Below, in pieces: positions 1 through 11,317 of a stretch of 45,533 nucleotides of DNA; the stretch's first letter is position 1; the number at the start of each line of letters is the position of its first letter. The DNA is taken from contig CALSCQ010001912.1 in NCBI GenBank assembly GCA_943704525.1, positions 1-45,533 on the forward strand, in the 5' to 3' direction. Both the position numbers and the translations under genes were made by a program. This stretch comes from Pigoraptor vietnamica. Lineage: Eukaryota > Opisthokonta > Filasterea. The notes under the pieces are model-generated. The model was not told the DNA's origin. It made no database searches and saw only the letters and a list, made by a program, of their open reading frames with translations.

Positions 1-86
1 CCCCCGGCACCCACCCCAGCCAGCACGACTCGTTCTCTTCACTCTCACACGTGTGAGTCTGACCGCGTGCGCATGCACTCGAGCAG

Positions 87-1187
87 GTGTCCGGGTCCGC
101 CTACAAGCTGGGCAGCGCCGCCGCATACCACCACTGCACGCTGCTCGTGAGCACGGAGCTGTCCGGATTGCACGCTCAGCTTAAACCAACGACGGTGGGT
201 CGACCCCGCGCGAACGTGCCGCCCAGCTATTGTTCATGTGTGCCTTGTGTCCGCCTTGCATCGCAGGCCGGCCGTATGGTCAGCCGGGGTGTGTCCAGCG
301 TACGGTCCCCCGTCGTCAACATTGCGGCTGCGTGCTCAGTACCTGTCCACGCGGCGGATGTCATTCGAAGCCTCGCGCGTGCCTATGCGGCGGGGAGTGC
401 GGGCACCGGCGAAATGACTGTGGGTGTTGCGCCGCGCCGACGCATTGCTCGTCCTAATGCTGTGGATGGCATATTCTAATTGCGGGCGTACATGCGCGCA
501 CGTGCAGGCCGTTGCCTTTGATCCGCGAGATGAGGCGCTACTCCCCGGCATCGCTCGGCACAGGGACGTCCTTTTGGTGAGCACGGCCACGCTGCTTCCG
601 CCGCTCAAGAGCAGTTCATGCGTGGCGTGCGTGCACTGAAGCGTCGATTGCGTTGTGTGCGTGTACTGAACCGCCGATTCCTCAGAGTTGGGAATGGCTC
701 CATGGCCAATGCCCGCAGTTTGAACACCACCTCGACGTTCAGACACCATCTGGGGAATTGGTGGGCCGCGTATGTGTGTGTGTGTGCGTGTGTCCTGTTG
801 TGTGCGGTGCCTGGTCTCAATGTGGCCCACGCAGCTTGCCACGATCCATTCCGTCAATGGTCTCGTCGAACGGTTTGAGGTCGAGGAGGCCGTGTTCGGG
901 TTGCGGCACGATCTTCCCTCCCTGAAAGGTGCGCAATATGCGTTGCGTGTGTGTGTAGGGTGTCCATGTGTTGTGTGTTTGTGTGTGTATGCGATTGCGG
1001 GTGCGCGCCCTGTGTTGAAGGCCTCCTGCTTGCCTCCGTGTCATACGGACGCGCAGGGCTCCGCTACGGGAGCAAGGCGGTGCGCAATGAGTTGCAGCGA
1101 CTTGCGCGTGAGGAAGAATCCCTCGGCAACGAGAGCGCGGCGCTGGCGCTGGACGGCTTCGCATCGCAGCTGCCCGTCGTGCCCTGA
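87..1187 (+). CDS. LIPT1: lipoyltransferase 1-like protein (lipoate/octanoate transfer to 2-oxoacid dehydrogenases), 5' partial
   Basis: Exons 87-194, 267-419, 508-576, 686-760, 835-928 and 1021-1187 join in phase; the gene begins before the window and bases 1-86 are the end of an intron. The first visible exon reads VSGSAYKLGSAAAYHHCTLL, the conserved core of animal LIPT1 and the LplA/LipB ligase fold (SG-A-K, AYHHCTLL), followed by the LKP block, RSPVVNI, LLPGI and SWEWLHGQCPQF, which matches the WEW-GK-P-F region of LIPT1. The C-terminal exon supplies the accessory part and ends in LPVVP. The family moves lipoyl groups onto E2 and H proteins in mitochondria; the targeting peptide would lie upstream and is not visible. 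All introns are 72-109 nt with GTG donors. Identity rests on motif order from memory of the family; a close LplA paralogue is the alternative. Confidence 0.87.
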
Positions 1188-1393
1188 GCCAACAAGTGCA
1201 CGGCCCAACTGGCGCTCTAAGGTGCACGCCGCCGTCACGGCCCAGCAGACTCTGCCGGTCCATTGGCACGTGCCACGCGCAGCACACCACAGTGTGTTCG
1301 TGCATCGATGTGCGTGCCAAACTGGAAAGCTTGAAGCAAGTAGAGCACGCCCTTCAATGAACGGTGTGGCACGTCCAGCATGCCACTCTCCAC

Positions 1394-1659
1394 TCAGCCG
1401 ACGATGCGCACACAGCCGTCGCGCATTTCGTATGTGACGGTCGCGTCCGCACCTGGGGATGTTGGCGCTTTGGATTGCACAACGGAGACGGCGAATTGGG
1501 CGCCGCTGGTCGAGTGGCACTCTGCGCACGCCCAGTCAGCCCGAGTATCACGCGAGGCCATCCATTACTGCCCGCGACACGGCCAAGTAGACACCAGACA
1601 CATCAACAAGAAACCAACATATGCACGCGCGCATTCACACACACACACACGCGCGCGCG

Positions 1660-1696
<37 letters not shown>

Positions 1697-2796
1697 CAGG
1701 TACAGCCCAGTATCAAAAAAAACACGAGGAATCATTCAATAACCCACCGCGCACGGCTGCAATTTGGTGGAACCAGCCCGCCGCGACCATTCGACGCTGT
1801 TCGCAGTGGGGCCCAGAGGAGTCCGATACCACAACACGCATCCTTCGCCGTCCTGACGCGAGTCTGAGGGCGCCACGGCAACCGGTCATCAAGGTCAGCA
1901 ACAGCCGCACGTGGCCATTAGGGGACGAGATGTGCGACAGTGTGCTCAGGGGACAGGGACGTGCGACAGGGGAGTGCGGCAGGAGTGCGTGCACAATGAC
2001 TGTGGCGGATACAGCCGCGTGTTCCAGTATTCCACGGCATCGGCCATTAGGGCGAGCGTGCGCGAGAGGCCCGAGGCGTCAAACTGGAAGAGCAATAATG
2101 CGCAGGGCCAGGCCATAAGCGACTGGAACACAAGTGGCATTCAAGAGCATTGACTCCTCTTGGGTCTTGCATGCGCGCACACATCCACGCACCGGCACGG
2201 CCGTCCCCGTGGGGAAGTAGTGGTCCAGGTCATCCACAAGCAACACATCAGGCGTATCGCCGTTCACATGGGCCGACGCAAACTCCCGCCGAAGCGCCGC
2301 AGGGGTCTCCGCATAACTGCCGCGAGGTAAGTTAATGGAAGAACACACGCCACACTTGCATTGGACGGACGCACCTAATCCGAATATTTCTGAGCGTTGC
2401 CTCTGTTGGCGCTGCGACGCCGTGCATACGCAGCGGCAAGCGCGCGAGCATTCGTTCGCGCGAGGGACACAGCAGGAGTGCTCTCTCGCCACGCTCTGCC
2501 GCTGCGCGCGCCATCTGAAAGAGCAGCGTTGTCTTGCCGCTGCGGGAAGCGTCGACCACACATCATCCAAACGCACACACGAATCCAGACATAAACTCAC
2601 ACACAAAAGCACAAAACACTCTTTCTCTGCGCCGCCAACACGACGCGACGCACCTCCCCGGCGGAGCCACAAGGAGACACACGCATGTTGGCTGCGGCGA
2701 TGCAGCGGCTTCGTGTAGTGCACGTGCGCCCTCGCCGTGGGCGGAAAAAAAGTCGGCCACAGAAAAGGAAGCGCCTGCCGCTGTTGGCGCCGCCAT
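1394..2796 (-). CDS. SWSAP1: SWSAP1-like RecA-fold ATPase (partner of SWS1/ZSWIM7)
   Basis: Six exons read on the minus strand: 2796-2654, 2539-2375, 2316-2193, 2083-1995, 1863-1748, 1521-1394 (about 254 aa; human SWSAP1 is of similar size). Splicing exon 1 to exon 2 builds the Walker A loop APPGSGKTTLLFQ exactly across the junction. Next come LRNIRI, REFASAH and a Walker B-like VLLVDDLDHYF, then ALMADAVEYW and RMRVVVSDSS. The last exon ends TVTYEMRDGCVRIVG, like the family's final beta strands. SWSAP1 belongs to the RAD51-paralogue-related Shu-type complexes that support homologous recombination. The exon 4 donor and the exon 5 and 6 acceptors were chosen to keep frame and family strands, so the C-terminal third is less certain. 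The last intron holds a long TG repeat. A CRE-like site lies 124 bp upstream of the ATG. Confidence 0.78.
1665..1695. repeat. (CA)n microsatellite inside SWSAP1 intron 5
   Basis: About 15 CA units preceded by a GC-alternating stretch. The host gene is on the minus strand, so the transcribed intron carries (TG)n. Confidence 0.95.
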
Positions 2797-2919
2797 TGCG
2801 CGTCTTCCTTGCGCGCCGGCTGTTACGCCCACGGCCCCTCTGCCGTGTTTGTGGGCAATGATGCGCTTCTGTTACCTCTTCAGTGGTTGTCTCACACGAT
2901 TGAAATGCGCGCCAAATGG

Positions 2920-2927
2920 TGACGTCA
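2920..2927. promoter_or_regulatory. CRE-like palindrome TGACGTCA upstream of SWSAP1
   Basis: Perfect TGACGTCA palindrome 124 bp upstream of the SWSAP1 ATG, in the 263-bp spacer behind the CEP76 stop codon. The same palindrome occurs in the RPS8/ZMAT5 and MOB-RhoGAP promoters. In animals and fungi this is a bZIP (CREB/ATF) site; function here is inferred. Confidence 0.4.
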
Positions 2928-3059
2928 GCAAATGGTTCCCGCGAAAAAGATTACATTAGAAGACAGACGCCGCCGCACGCACGCGCAACGCGAGCCGACA
3001 GACAGCACACGCCCTGAAGCACAGGGCCCTTGCAGTAACGCACAAGTGTTGCGCGCGCC

Positions 3060-5076
3060 CTATGCGACAGCGCGGTATCGGACGGCGACCATGACCCACA
3101 CGGCCAGCGTGTCCTCCGGGTAAACAAAGGCGCGCACACGCACGGCATGGCGCACGGCATCGCCGCGGCAGTCGACGATCTCGCCGCACACGGCCGACTT
3201 GAGGCACGTTGCAAGCATCCGCCGCGTGCTGCGGTGCGCAAACTGGATTGGAAACCCCTTGAACGTCTGGCCGTCCGGCACGGCCCTGCGAATGGCGCTC
3301 TCAAACTCGTCGTTGCCCACGCGCACCCCCGTCGCCCTCTCGAGCTCGTAGGCGGAGAGCGCCTGCGTGAGAAGGTGCGCCAGTTCCTCATCAAAGATGG
3401 TCGTGAGACCACGGTCACGGCGGTACACGGCCAGCAACCCCCGCAGTTCCGCCTCCACGTCTGCCGAGAGTGCGTGGGCATCAAGCGACGGCGCCGAGAT
3501 GGGCGGCACGGGCGACCGGGGGACGGCTGCAATGGCGTCGGGGCTCATCGCCTTCCAGAGCGCGCCGTTCGCGAGGTCAAAGCGGCACGTGTCGATCGCA
3601 TCGCTCGGCTGGTTGTTGGCGTAGAACGCGCGGTGGCTGAAGGCGCACCCAATCGTGCGGTACGGATGCGACGGCGCATCGCCCATGCGGTGCACGTAGC
3701 GCTGGCCCGCCAGGGGATCCCAGAAGACCACGCTGCCGTCCGCGCCCACCACCGCCACCCATGCCGTGGGTGTGCCTGCATCGCGCGTGCCCACACACAC
3801 GTACGCGTCCAGCCCGAACCCGGCGAGCAGCGAGCAGAGAAGAGTCGCGTGGTCGGCCACGTCGCCCTTCCGCGCAGCCAACAGCGCGTGCAGAGACAGC
3901 CACTGCTCCGCCTGCGATCCACCGCCGATGCTTGCCGTGCGTTCGACGCCGAAGAGGCTCACGAAGCGCACGGCCTGCCGCGGGCCGTCCAGCAGCCGCC
4001 CGGCACGCAGCGGCGCCACAAATGTGCACGCGAGGCGGTTCGTTCCCGTCTCGTCCGCTGCGAAGATGCGCACGAGGCGCGAGGCGTTCGACGGGCGCAC
4101 CTGCACGAATTCGCGCCACCACTGCTTTGCGTACACAAGAAAGAGGCGCTGGTGCTCGTTGGACTGCGTGCGCTCCCACTCGCCGCGCGCGTCAATGTCC
4201 GCAACCGCAAGCGGCACCTCAAACGGCGGGAGAATTTCAAGCCGCACGTCGAGGATGCCCACGGGCACCTCTGTCTCAGGCCCAATCCCGCGCAGCTCCA
4301 CTGCTACCGTCGTTGCGCCCTCCGTCCGCAGCGCGCGGCGCCACTCCACCGCCGCGTGCCCCAGCAGCGATACCTCGCCGTCACCGTCCGTCTTCACGAC
4401 GGCAATGTGGACGGGGTCGCGAATGGCAAGGAGGGCTTGTGCGTCGGGAACGCGTCCATCGGCCGACGTCAGTTCGAAAGCAAAGCCCTCGGCAAACGGG
4501 GGTTCGCACGCGCATGGCACGGGGCGGGAACGGAAGCGCTGGCCGCGGAAGTGCATGTGCGCTGCCAGCCAGGCTGCCGACGCAGCGCCCTCTTCGCGGA
4601 CGTGCTCGAGAAATGCGCGACCCGCCACCAGCCGCACATGGAGCCGCCTGTGACCGGGCGCGGAATCCTCGGGCTCCTCAGGTTCTGCGATGAAGTGAAG
4701 TGCAATCAGCACACGAAGACCATGCAGCCACAGTGCACGATCCCATGACATGCAGTGAAGTCCCGAATGCAACGCTGCTCTGCAGGGACGCACCCAGAGT
4801 GGGCGCGGCGTCCGTCTGCACGCCCGCGGCGGACGTGCGCCCCGGCCCAAGCAGCGCATCCAAATGCAGCGAGCGCACAATGTCCTCGACAAGACCGCGC
4901 TGCTGCAGGGCGTCGACAATGTCGGCCTCGGTCACGCTGCCCGCGCGCCCCCGCAGCAGCTCTGCCACAAAGGCCTCCACACGCGCGAACACGTCCGAGG
5001 CGGCGAGGCGGTCGTGGATGGCCTGCCGCACCTGCGCAAGGCGCTCCGGGGGGAGCGTGGTGCGCGGTGCAGGCAT
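3060..5076 (-). CDS. CEP76: centrosomal protein of 76 kDa (CEP76) homologue
   Basis: Two exons, 5076 to about 4750 and about 4676 to 3060 (about 647 aa, close to human CEP76). The N-terminal exon has the short helical region DIVDALQQRGLVEDIVRSL. The long exon has AGRAFLEH, FRGQRFRSRPVPCACEP, the C2-type part, FLVYAKQWWREFVQVRPSN, RLVRIFA-DE-G-NR, PLRAGRLLDGPRQAVRFV, then KGDVADHATLLCSLLAGFG near residue 379 (transglutaminase-like fold), PYRTIGCAFSH and the ending RAVPDGQTFKGFPIQF. All are in CEP76 order. The family sits at centrioles and basal bodies and restrains centriole reduplication, so the organism probably builds centrioles at some stage. The exact intron ends are uncertain because several phase-0 donors exist; a 73-nt intron fits best. 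It shares a 260-bp divergent promoter with MCM9. Confidence 0.92.
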
Positions 5077-5336
5077 GGTGTGCTGGGACAGCGTCCCCGT
5101 CGCACGGCAGTGGCGCTGCGCTGCAGTCCGACTCAACTGTATGAACTAATTTAGCGCGCTGGCCGGCAGTTCTTATGGAAAAGCGCGGGAAAATTGAACC
5201 GATTGTTACAGCTTGTAACATTTCCCGCCCTGCATTCACTGCCACACAGACCCGCCTTTGAACCTCCTTGAAACACAGTGTTTCGAACAGCATTCGCACA
5301 GAAGGCACGCAAGAGGTGCCCGTGGCAAGCGCGGCA
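5077..5336. promoter_or_regulatory. bidirectional promoter between CEP76 and MCM9
   Basis: Only 260 bp separate the two divergent start codons. The stretch holds AT-richer patches and the inverted pair TTGTTACA / TGTAACA around 5203-5222. No CCCCGGAT or TGACGTCA motif is seen here. Confidence 0.5.
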
Positions 5337-8086
5337 ATGGCGGCTGCGGAAGCCTTCGCGGACGACGTGCGCGGTGGGTGTCACTGCATGACTGACACGC
5401 CCACCGCCCACTGCTAATGCTCTGCGTGGCATGCAGGCGCCGTGCGTGACTACATGCACGTGCACCACAGCGCCGAAATATGCGCCATTCTGCGCGACGA
5501 TGACGAGACGAAACACTTTGCCGTTGTCGTTGAGTGGGTGTGCGGCTCTGTCGTCTGGTTCTGATGCAACACTGACTGCCGTATGTCGCAGCGTCATGGA
5601 CCTTGTGCACGACACGAGCCTCGGCACGGCCGTTCTCTTCACACGCACGGACGCGTTCCTTGCGCTGTGCGACGACAGCATTCGCGCGGTCGAACAGCGG
5701 CTTATCCGCGACTGCGGCGACGACGGCTCCATGGTGCGCGGATTCAGTTCGTGCGATTCATCCTTATTGGCGCATGTCGCGCGCGCGCGTGTGTTTCTGA
5801 TGTCTGGCACATTGCAGGTCTTCAAGCACAATATACACACGCGATTCATGTCACTCCCGAACATTCCCGGCGTCGATCGCAACGCACTTCCGCGCGCGTC
5901 CGACACGGGGCACTTGGTGGCCGTTTTCGGTGAGCAGCGCGTTCACTTGCGGTCCCACGAGGCTGAGCCTGGACACACATGTTGGCTACCAGCTGTCTGA
6001 CGGCAAATGCGCGGCAGGCACCGTGATCCGCACAGGGGCCGTCAAAACGGTCGAGGCGGCGCGCGAGTTTGTGTGCGGCAAGTGCAAGCACCTCTTTCTT
6101 GTCAAGGTGCGATGGCTGTTCCCTTCATTGTTTCGGCATGCCATCCTGTGCCAGACTCACGCGCCATCCCCGCAGGCGGATTTCGAACAGCACAACACCA
6201 TCCCCAAGCCCGTCCGCTGCCCCGGTCCCGCAACGCCCGCGTGCCCATCGACCAAGTTTTCTGAGGTCGCCGGGCAGCAGGCGACGGCCGCGTCCTGCCG
6301 CGACTACCAGGAGATCAAGATACAGGAGCAGGCGCAGCGCCTCGCGATCGGCACCATCCCGCGCTCGATGGTGGTCGTGCTTGAGGACGATCTCGTGGAC
6401 ACGTGCAAGGCGGGCGACGACGTCACCGTGTACGGCACGGTGGTGCGACGGTGGCGGCCGTTTGTGCAGGATGCCCGCTGCGACGTCGAGCTCGTCCTCA
6501 GGGCCATCTACGTCCGCGTCCACAACGAGCGCTCCCACGTCAATGTCACCGACGAGATGCGCGCCGAATTCCAGGCATTCTGGGCGGCGAACGCGGGCCG
6601 TCCGATGGCCGCGCGCAACGTGATCGTGGGCTCGTTCTGCCCGCAGGTGTACGGCCTGCAACCGGTCAAGCTGGCCGTGATGCTTGCCCTCGTGGGCGGC
6701 GTCGCGCGCGTGGACGACTGCGGAACGCGCGTGCGCGGCGAGTCGCACATTCTGCTGGTGGGCGACCCCGGCACGGCCAAGTCGCAGTTCTTGCGGTACG
6801 CAGCCAAGGTGGTACCCCGGTCCGTGCAGACGACGGGCATCGGCACGACAAGTGCGGGGCTCACGGTCACCGCGGTGCGCGACGGCGGCGAGTGGCAGCT
6901 GGAGGCGGGCGCGCTGGTGCTTGCGGACGGCGGCGTGTGCTGCATCGACGAATTTGGGAGCATTCGGGAGCAGGACCGCACGGCCATCCACGAGGCGATG
7001 GAGCAGCAGACGCTCTCCGTCGCAAAGGCCGGTCTCGTCTGCAAGCTCAACACGCGCACCACCATCGTGGCCGCAACAAACCCAAAGGGCGGGTACGACC
7101 CCTCCGCCGACCTGTCCGTGAACATTGCCGTCGCCAGCCCCCTGCTCAGCCGCTTCGACATGGTCCTCGTGCTCATGGACACGCGCAACGCCGACTGGGA
7201 CGCCGTCGTCTCGCGCTTCATTATTGCGCGAAACCGCGGGTGCGAGGCGGCAACCGGTGCCGGTGCGCCACAGGGCGACCCGTGGGCCCTCGAGCGCCTC
7301 CAGGCGTACGTGTGCTACGTCAAGCAGGCCTTCCAGCCGCGCCTGACGCCCGAGGCAGAAGCCGTGCTCTCCGCCTACTACCGCCTGCAGCGGCGCGCCG
7401 ACACGCGCAACGCCGCCCGCACGACCCTCCGGCTCCTCGAGAGTCTCGTGCGGCTGGGCCAGGCGCACGCGCGGCTCATGTGCCGCAATGCCGTGCTTGT
7501 CGCCGACGCCATCGTGGCCGTCGCACTCGTCGAGGCATCGATGCAGGGCTCGGCGCTGCTGGGCGTCTCCGGCAACCCTCTGCACGCGCCATTCCCCGCG
7601 GACGCAGACGCGGACCATGCGATGCTCGAAGACAATGTGTTGCGGCGACTGCGACTGGACGACCTGCCCCGTAGCGCGCCCTCGCCGCCGGGGAGTCAGC
7701 CAGGGGGTCAGCCACCCGCACACGACCGCACGCACGCACACGGCGCGTCGCAGGCATCGCCGCCGACAAATGCTCCACGCGCGACAATCCCCGTGCAAGT
7801 GCGAGAGTCAGAGCTTCCGCCGCCACGTGTTACGCCGTCCGCAGGCCTTTCGGCTACTCACGGCCCACCAGGGCAGCCGCCGCACGCTGAAGCTGGGGGC
7901 AAATCGAGCACTGATGGGCGGAGCTTATTGGCGAACGCGAGTACTCCCGCACAACAGGAGCCGGGCGCGACAAAGCGGCCGACGGGTCTCGCGCTCCTCG
8001 GCTTTGGGGCACAGGACGACGACGCGGGCGCCTTGGACGACGCGGAGGAGTTCGAGTGGCTGCCGACGCCCCGCGCGCACGCGTAG
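5337..8086 (+). CDS. MCM9: MCM9 DNA helicase
   Basis: Exons 5337-5373, 5437-5533, 5592-5733, 5818-5929, 6018-6106 and 6176-8086 join in phase to about 795 aa. The N-terminal OB/zinc part shows [28 protein letters not shown] and [11 protein letters not shown]. The AAA+ core has Walker A GDPGTAKS near residue 355, Walker B CCIDEF near 415, a sensor-1 [10 protein letters not shown] and an arginine finger SPLLSRFD near 485; it ends with the MCM lid ([20 protein letters not shown]). Many blocks, such as [14 protein letters not shown], are specific to MCM9 rather than MCM8 or MCM2-7. MCM9 works with MCM8 in recombination repair and fork protection. Animal MCM9 has GTGKS in Walker A; here it is the ordinary MCM GTAKS. 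The C-terminal tail is shorter than in human and rich in Pro/Gly. Confidence 0.96.
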
Positions 8087-8191
8087 CCACTGCCTATGTC
8101 GCCTAACAATCAACACAGCGATAGGATGACTCAATACGCAAGGAGTCGGCAAATTGAATGCTGCTTCATTGGGCGCCAGGCCCCACGCAGC

Positions 8192-11100
8192 TCACGCTTT
8201 GCTCGGCGGTGGGAGCGACAGGCCCTCGAGCGCGCTGCCGAGCCCAACAGCCCACCCCGTCTTGCCCAGCTCTGCCACAGCGCCCTCGTCGCCGACCACG
8301 GCCGCAGCCCCGGCGTCCATGCCGGCGAGAAGATACTTGCGCGCCGCAGCGCCGACGTCCGATCGACGGACGGCAAACAGGCGTTCGCGCTGGAGCTGCC
8401 GCATGGCGTGCGTGATTCCGTGCGTGAACAGCGTCGACCCGCGCGCACCGGGCGACACGGGCGCGTCCAGCACCTTGAAGACGGCGAGCTTGGCGTCGTC
8501 GACATCGCCGTCGGTGAATTTTTCCGCGGCCGCCCACTCCGCCGCCCGCTTGAACACGTCGATTGTCTCTGCAGTGCGCGGGTCGCGGTAAGAATGGAAG
8601 ATGAATGTGGCGGCCCCATGCGAGGCGCCGCCGCCGTAAGCGCCGCCGCTCTCTCTGACGTCAATGTGCAGCCGCTTTGACGTCATGACGCTCGCAAGCA
8701 CGCGCAGGGCCATGGCGTCCACGTGCATGTACGGGACAGTCGGGACAGCCAGCGCGACGCCGTTGATGCCGCCCGTGGGCAGGCCGAACGCGGACCGCGG
8801 CGCGGGCGACGGCGCGAGTGGGGGATGAGCGACACCCGGCGCACGCCCGTCGACCTCTGCGAGGAACTTGGAAAGGCACAGCTCAGCTGCGCCGCGGAAA
8901 GGGCCGTCCGCGTTGATCGAGCACCGGAGTGTCGGGCGCACGAGCACGTGCTTCGCAATCTCCACCATGCGGTCCGCGACACCGTCGAAATCGCGCGAGA
9001 GCAGCTGGCGGGAAAACTCGGCCTGCGTCAGGCCGCCCATGAGCTCGGCCGTCGCGTGGTAGGACGAGAGGCCCCGCGACGCAAACTGCGCGGCGTAGTG
9101 CGAGCTGTCGTCGACGAGGGACGACGCGTAACGGGATGCGATGGTCTTGGCGATCGTGTGCAGCACGCGCGTGTTGCGCAGGTGTGCGCTGGTGAAGAGC
9201 GCCACCCACAGGGAGAACATCGACGCCGTGTTGCGCCCGAGGCAATTCGAGTGGAACGAGATGCCGTGCTCAAACTGGCGCGCGTCGTGCGGACTCTGCA
9301 CGAGATGCACGTCCGCGCTCATTCCGCCCGTCACCAGCTGCATCTGATTCGACAGCGTCGCGTCGTCCATGGTGTCTGCGCCTAGCCGCGTCAGCACGCT
9401 TGCGAACAGGGGGAGGTACACGCGCAGCTCGGGCGGCACGGCGTCCACCGACGCAACCGCGCGAAAGTACACCATGCCGTTGGTCGGCTGCACGCACACC
9501 TGCACGGGCACGCCCTGCAGCCCCACGTGGTCCACCGCCGTGAACTGCGAGACGCGGTCGACGTCGCCGAGAGTGAGCCGTGGCAGGCACTCGGCGTTGC
9601 GCGGCGCCTTCTGCGACTCCGACAGCGCGATGCCGTCGGAGAGCACGCGCTGTTTGTCCGCATCCGAGAGGGCCTGGACGCGCCGCGCGAGGATCGCGGC
9701 CTCGGCGTCCGCCTGCCGGGCCGAGTAGCCCGCGTCGGGCACCATCGTGAGGCTGAGGGCGTGGGGGTTGTCGACGAGCGTGCGTCGCAGGAGGCGCGGG
9801 AGGAACATGTCGTCCTCCACCGCGCTGCGAAAGCGCGCAATCGAAGCGTCGACGTCCAGGAGCTCGATGGGGTCGGCGCCGCCGAGCCACGGGCCGACAA
9901 CGGACGCGGCGAGGCTGATGCCCATGGACGCACTCTGGTGGCGCACGCCAATCTCCATCTGCTGCAGCGCAGAGTCCACGCGGCGGCGGTCAAACCGCAC
10001 CGACGCGCACTTCTCGAGCACCTCGCGCACGGCCGCTTCCACTCGCGGGGCATCGGCGTCCCGCACACCGGAGAGGCCTGCGGCGAAGAACGAGTCGGCC
10101 GAGTGCGAGTGGAAGCCCGTGCCCGGCGCGTAGTCCTCGCCGATGTCCGGGCGGATCAAGGCATTGTACAGCGGCGATCCATTTCCGCTCGTGAGCAGCC
10201 ACGCAATCACCTGCATGCACAGCGTCTCAAAGGGATCACTGCGGGGACCCGTCAGAAACGCCACCGCGGCCTTCGCCTGTCGGTCAGGACGCGCGGCATG
10301 CGGGTCCGGCGGGCAGAAGACGGTGTGCTGGCGCGGCTGCGACCACCGGGTTACACGGAGCTGGTCCGGCGTTGCGCTGACCGGGCGGCGCCGGAAGCGG
10401 TCGAGCGCATGCGACGCAATCTGCCGCAGGTGATTCTCGACGGGGATGTCGCCATACGTCATGAAAACGGCGTTGCTCGGGTGGTAATGCCTGAGGTGGA
10501 AGTCGCGCAGGGCGGCCCACGTCAGGTCCGGGATCGCCAGGGGCTCCCCGCCGCTCACGTGCGCGTACGGCGTTCCCGCGAGCAGCTGCTGCTGCATGGC
10601 GAGGCTGAAGCGCGCGTCGTTTTCCGCGAGCGCGCCCTTCATCTCATTAAAGACGACCCCCTTGAAGACGATGGGCGTCGACGGGTCGTCGGGCGTCTCG
10701 TGCTCCAGGCGCCAGCCCTCCTGCCGAAAGTCCGCCTCCTTCAGCAGTGGGAAGAACGCGGCATCGAGGTACACGGAAAGCAGGTTGTTAAAGTCCTGCG
10801 CATTCTGCGTCGCAAAGGGGTACTGCGTGTAGTCGAGCGACGTCCACGCATTCATGTACGTCGCCATCGAACGGTCTGTCATGGCAAAGAAGGGATCGCG
10901 CGTCGGATACGCCGCGGAACCGCACAGCACCGTGTGTTCCAGAATGTGCGCCACGCCCGTGCTGTCCGTCGGCGGCGTCCGAAACGCCACGCTGAACACG
11001 TTGTTGGGGTCTGCGCGCGCAATGTGCAGGTGCTGCGCGCCCGTCCTGTCGTGCGTGAGAAGCACGGCCGTCAGGAACAGCGACGGCACCGCCTGCACGC

Positions 11101-11317
11101 GCTCCACTGTGTACCCATGGAGGCGGTCTCCCGGCTTAAGGCTCACTGTCACCGAAGCCCCGACGGGTGCGCGCAGGCGGTCGCGCGAGGCGGCGGGGAC
11201 GGCAAGCGCGCTTAATGGGCGCAGCGTGGCCCGCCCAATGCCACCGCCCAGGTGCCGCGCATGGGACAAGGGCGCCACCGCTCGCCCGCGGGCAAGCAGC
11301 GACAGCAGCGCGGACAT
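8192..11317 (-). CDS. PITRM1: mitochondrial presequence protease (PreP/Cym1/PITRM1, M16C metalloprotease)
   Basis: A single exon of 1041 codons, the only uninterrupted large gene here. The inverted zinc motif HILEH (His124, Glu127, His128) is followed by TVLCGSAAYPTRDPFFAM, MNAWTSLDYTQYPFAT, DAAFFPLLKEADFRQEGWRLE and GVVFNEMKGA, all hallmarks of the presequence protease family, with the second M16 half ending in ESGGAYGGGAS. Length matches human PITRM1 (1037 aa). The first ATG is used; its N-terminus, rich in Ser, Arg and Ala with few acids, suits a mitochondrial targeting peptide. The enzyme degrades cleaved targeting peptides and other short unstructured peptides in the matrix. Its stop codon lies only 105 bp from that of MCM9. 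A CCCCGGATG motif sits 131 bp upstream of the ATG. Confidence 0.95.
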   Translation of the reverse strand: MSALLSLLARGRAVAPLSHARHLGGGIGRATLRPLSALAVPAASRDRLRAPVGASVTVSLKPGDRLHGYTVERVQAVPSLFLTAVLLTHDRTGAQHLHIARADPNNVFSVAFRTPPTDSTGVAHILEHTVLCGSAAYPTRDPFFAMTDRSMATYMNAWTSLDYTQYPFATQNAQDFNNLLSVYLDAAFFPLLKEADFRQEGWRLEHETPDDPSTPIVFKGVVFNEMKGALAENDARFSLAMQQQLLAGTPYAHVSGGEPLAIPDLTWAALRDFHLRHYHPSNAVFMTYGDIPVENHLRQIASHALDRFRRRPVSATPDQLRVTRWSQPRQHTVFCPPDPHAARPDRQAKAAVAFLTGPRSDPFETLCMQVIAWLLTSGNGSPLYNALIRPDIGEDYAPGTGFHSHSADSFFAAGLSGVRDADAPRVEAAVREVLEKCASVRFDRRRVDSALQQMEIGVRHQSASMGISLAASVVGPWLGGADPIELLDVDASIARFRSAVEDDMFLPRLLRRTLVDNPHALSLTMVPDAGYSARQADAEAAILARRVQALSDADKQRVLSDGIALSESQKAPRNAECLPRLTLGDVDRVSQFTAVDHVGLQGVPVQVCVQPTNGMVYFRAVASVDAVPPELRVYLPLFASVLTRLGADTMDDATLSNQMQLVTGGMSADVHLVQSPHDARQFEHGISFHSNCLGRNTASMFSLWVALFTSAHLRNTRVLHTIAKTIASRYASSLVDDSSHYAAQFASRGLSSYHATAELMGGLTQAEFSRQLLSRDFDGVADRMVEIAKHVLVRPTLRCSINADGPFRGAAELCLSKFLAEVDGRAPGVAHPPLAPSPAPRSAFGLPTGGINGVALAVPTVPYMHVDAMALRVLASVMTSKRLHIDVRESGGAYGGGASHGAATFIFHSYRDPRTAETIDVFKRAAEWAAAEKFTDGDVDDAKLAVFKVLDAPVSPGARGSTLFTHGITHAMRQLQRERLFAVRRSDVGAAARKYLLAGMDAGAAAVVGDEGAVAELGKTGWAVGLGSALEGLSLPPPSKA

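Noticed and set aside
1621-1742. Thr-His repeat open frames over CA tracts
   Set aside because: Products of dinucleotide repeats within an intron, not proteins.
3147-4748. 533-codon open frame on the plus strand
   Set aside because: It lies antisense to CEP76, is rich in Arg, His and Pro, and shows no family motif; a GC-driven shadow.
6125-7798. 557-codon open frame on the minus strand
   Set aside because: Antisense shadow of the conserved MCM9 core.
8656-8683. Two TGACGTCA copies
   Set aside because: Both are inside the PITRM1 coding exon, far from any start codon.
9527-11215. 562-codon open frame on the plus strand
   Set aside because: Antisense to PITRM1, Arg-rich, no domain signal.
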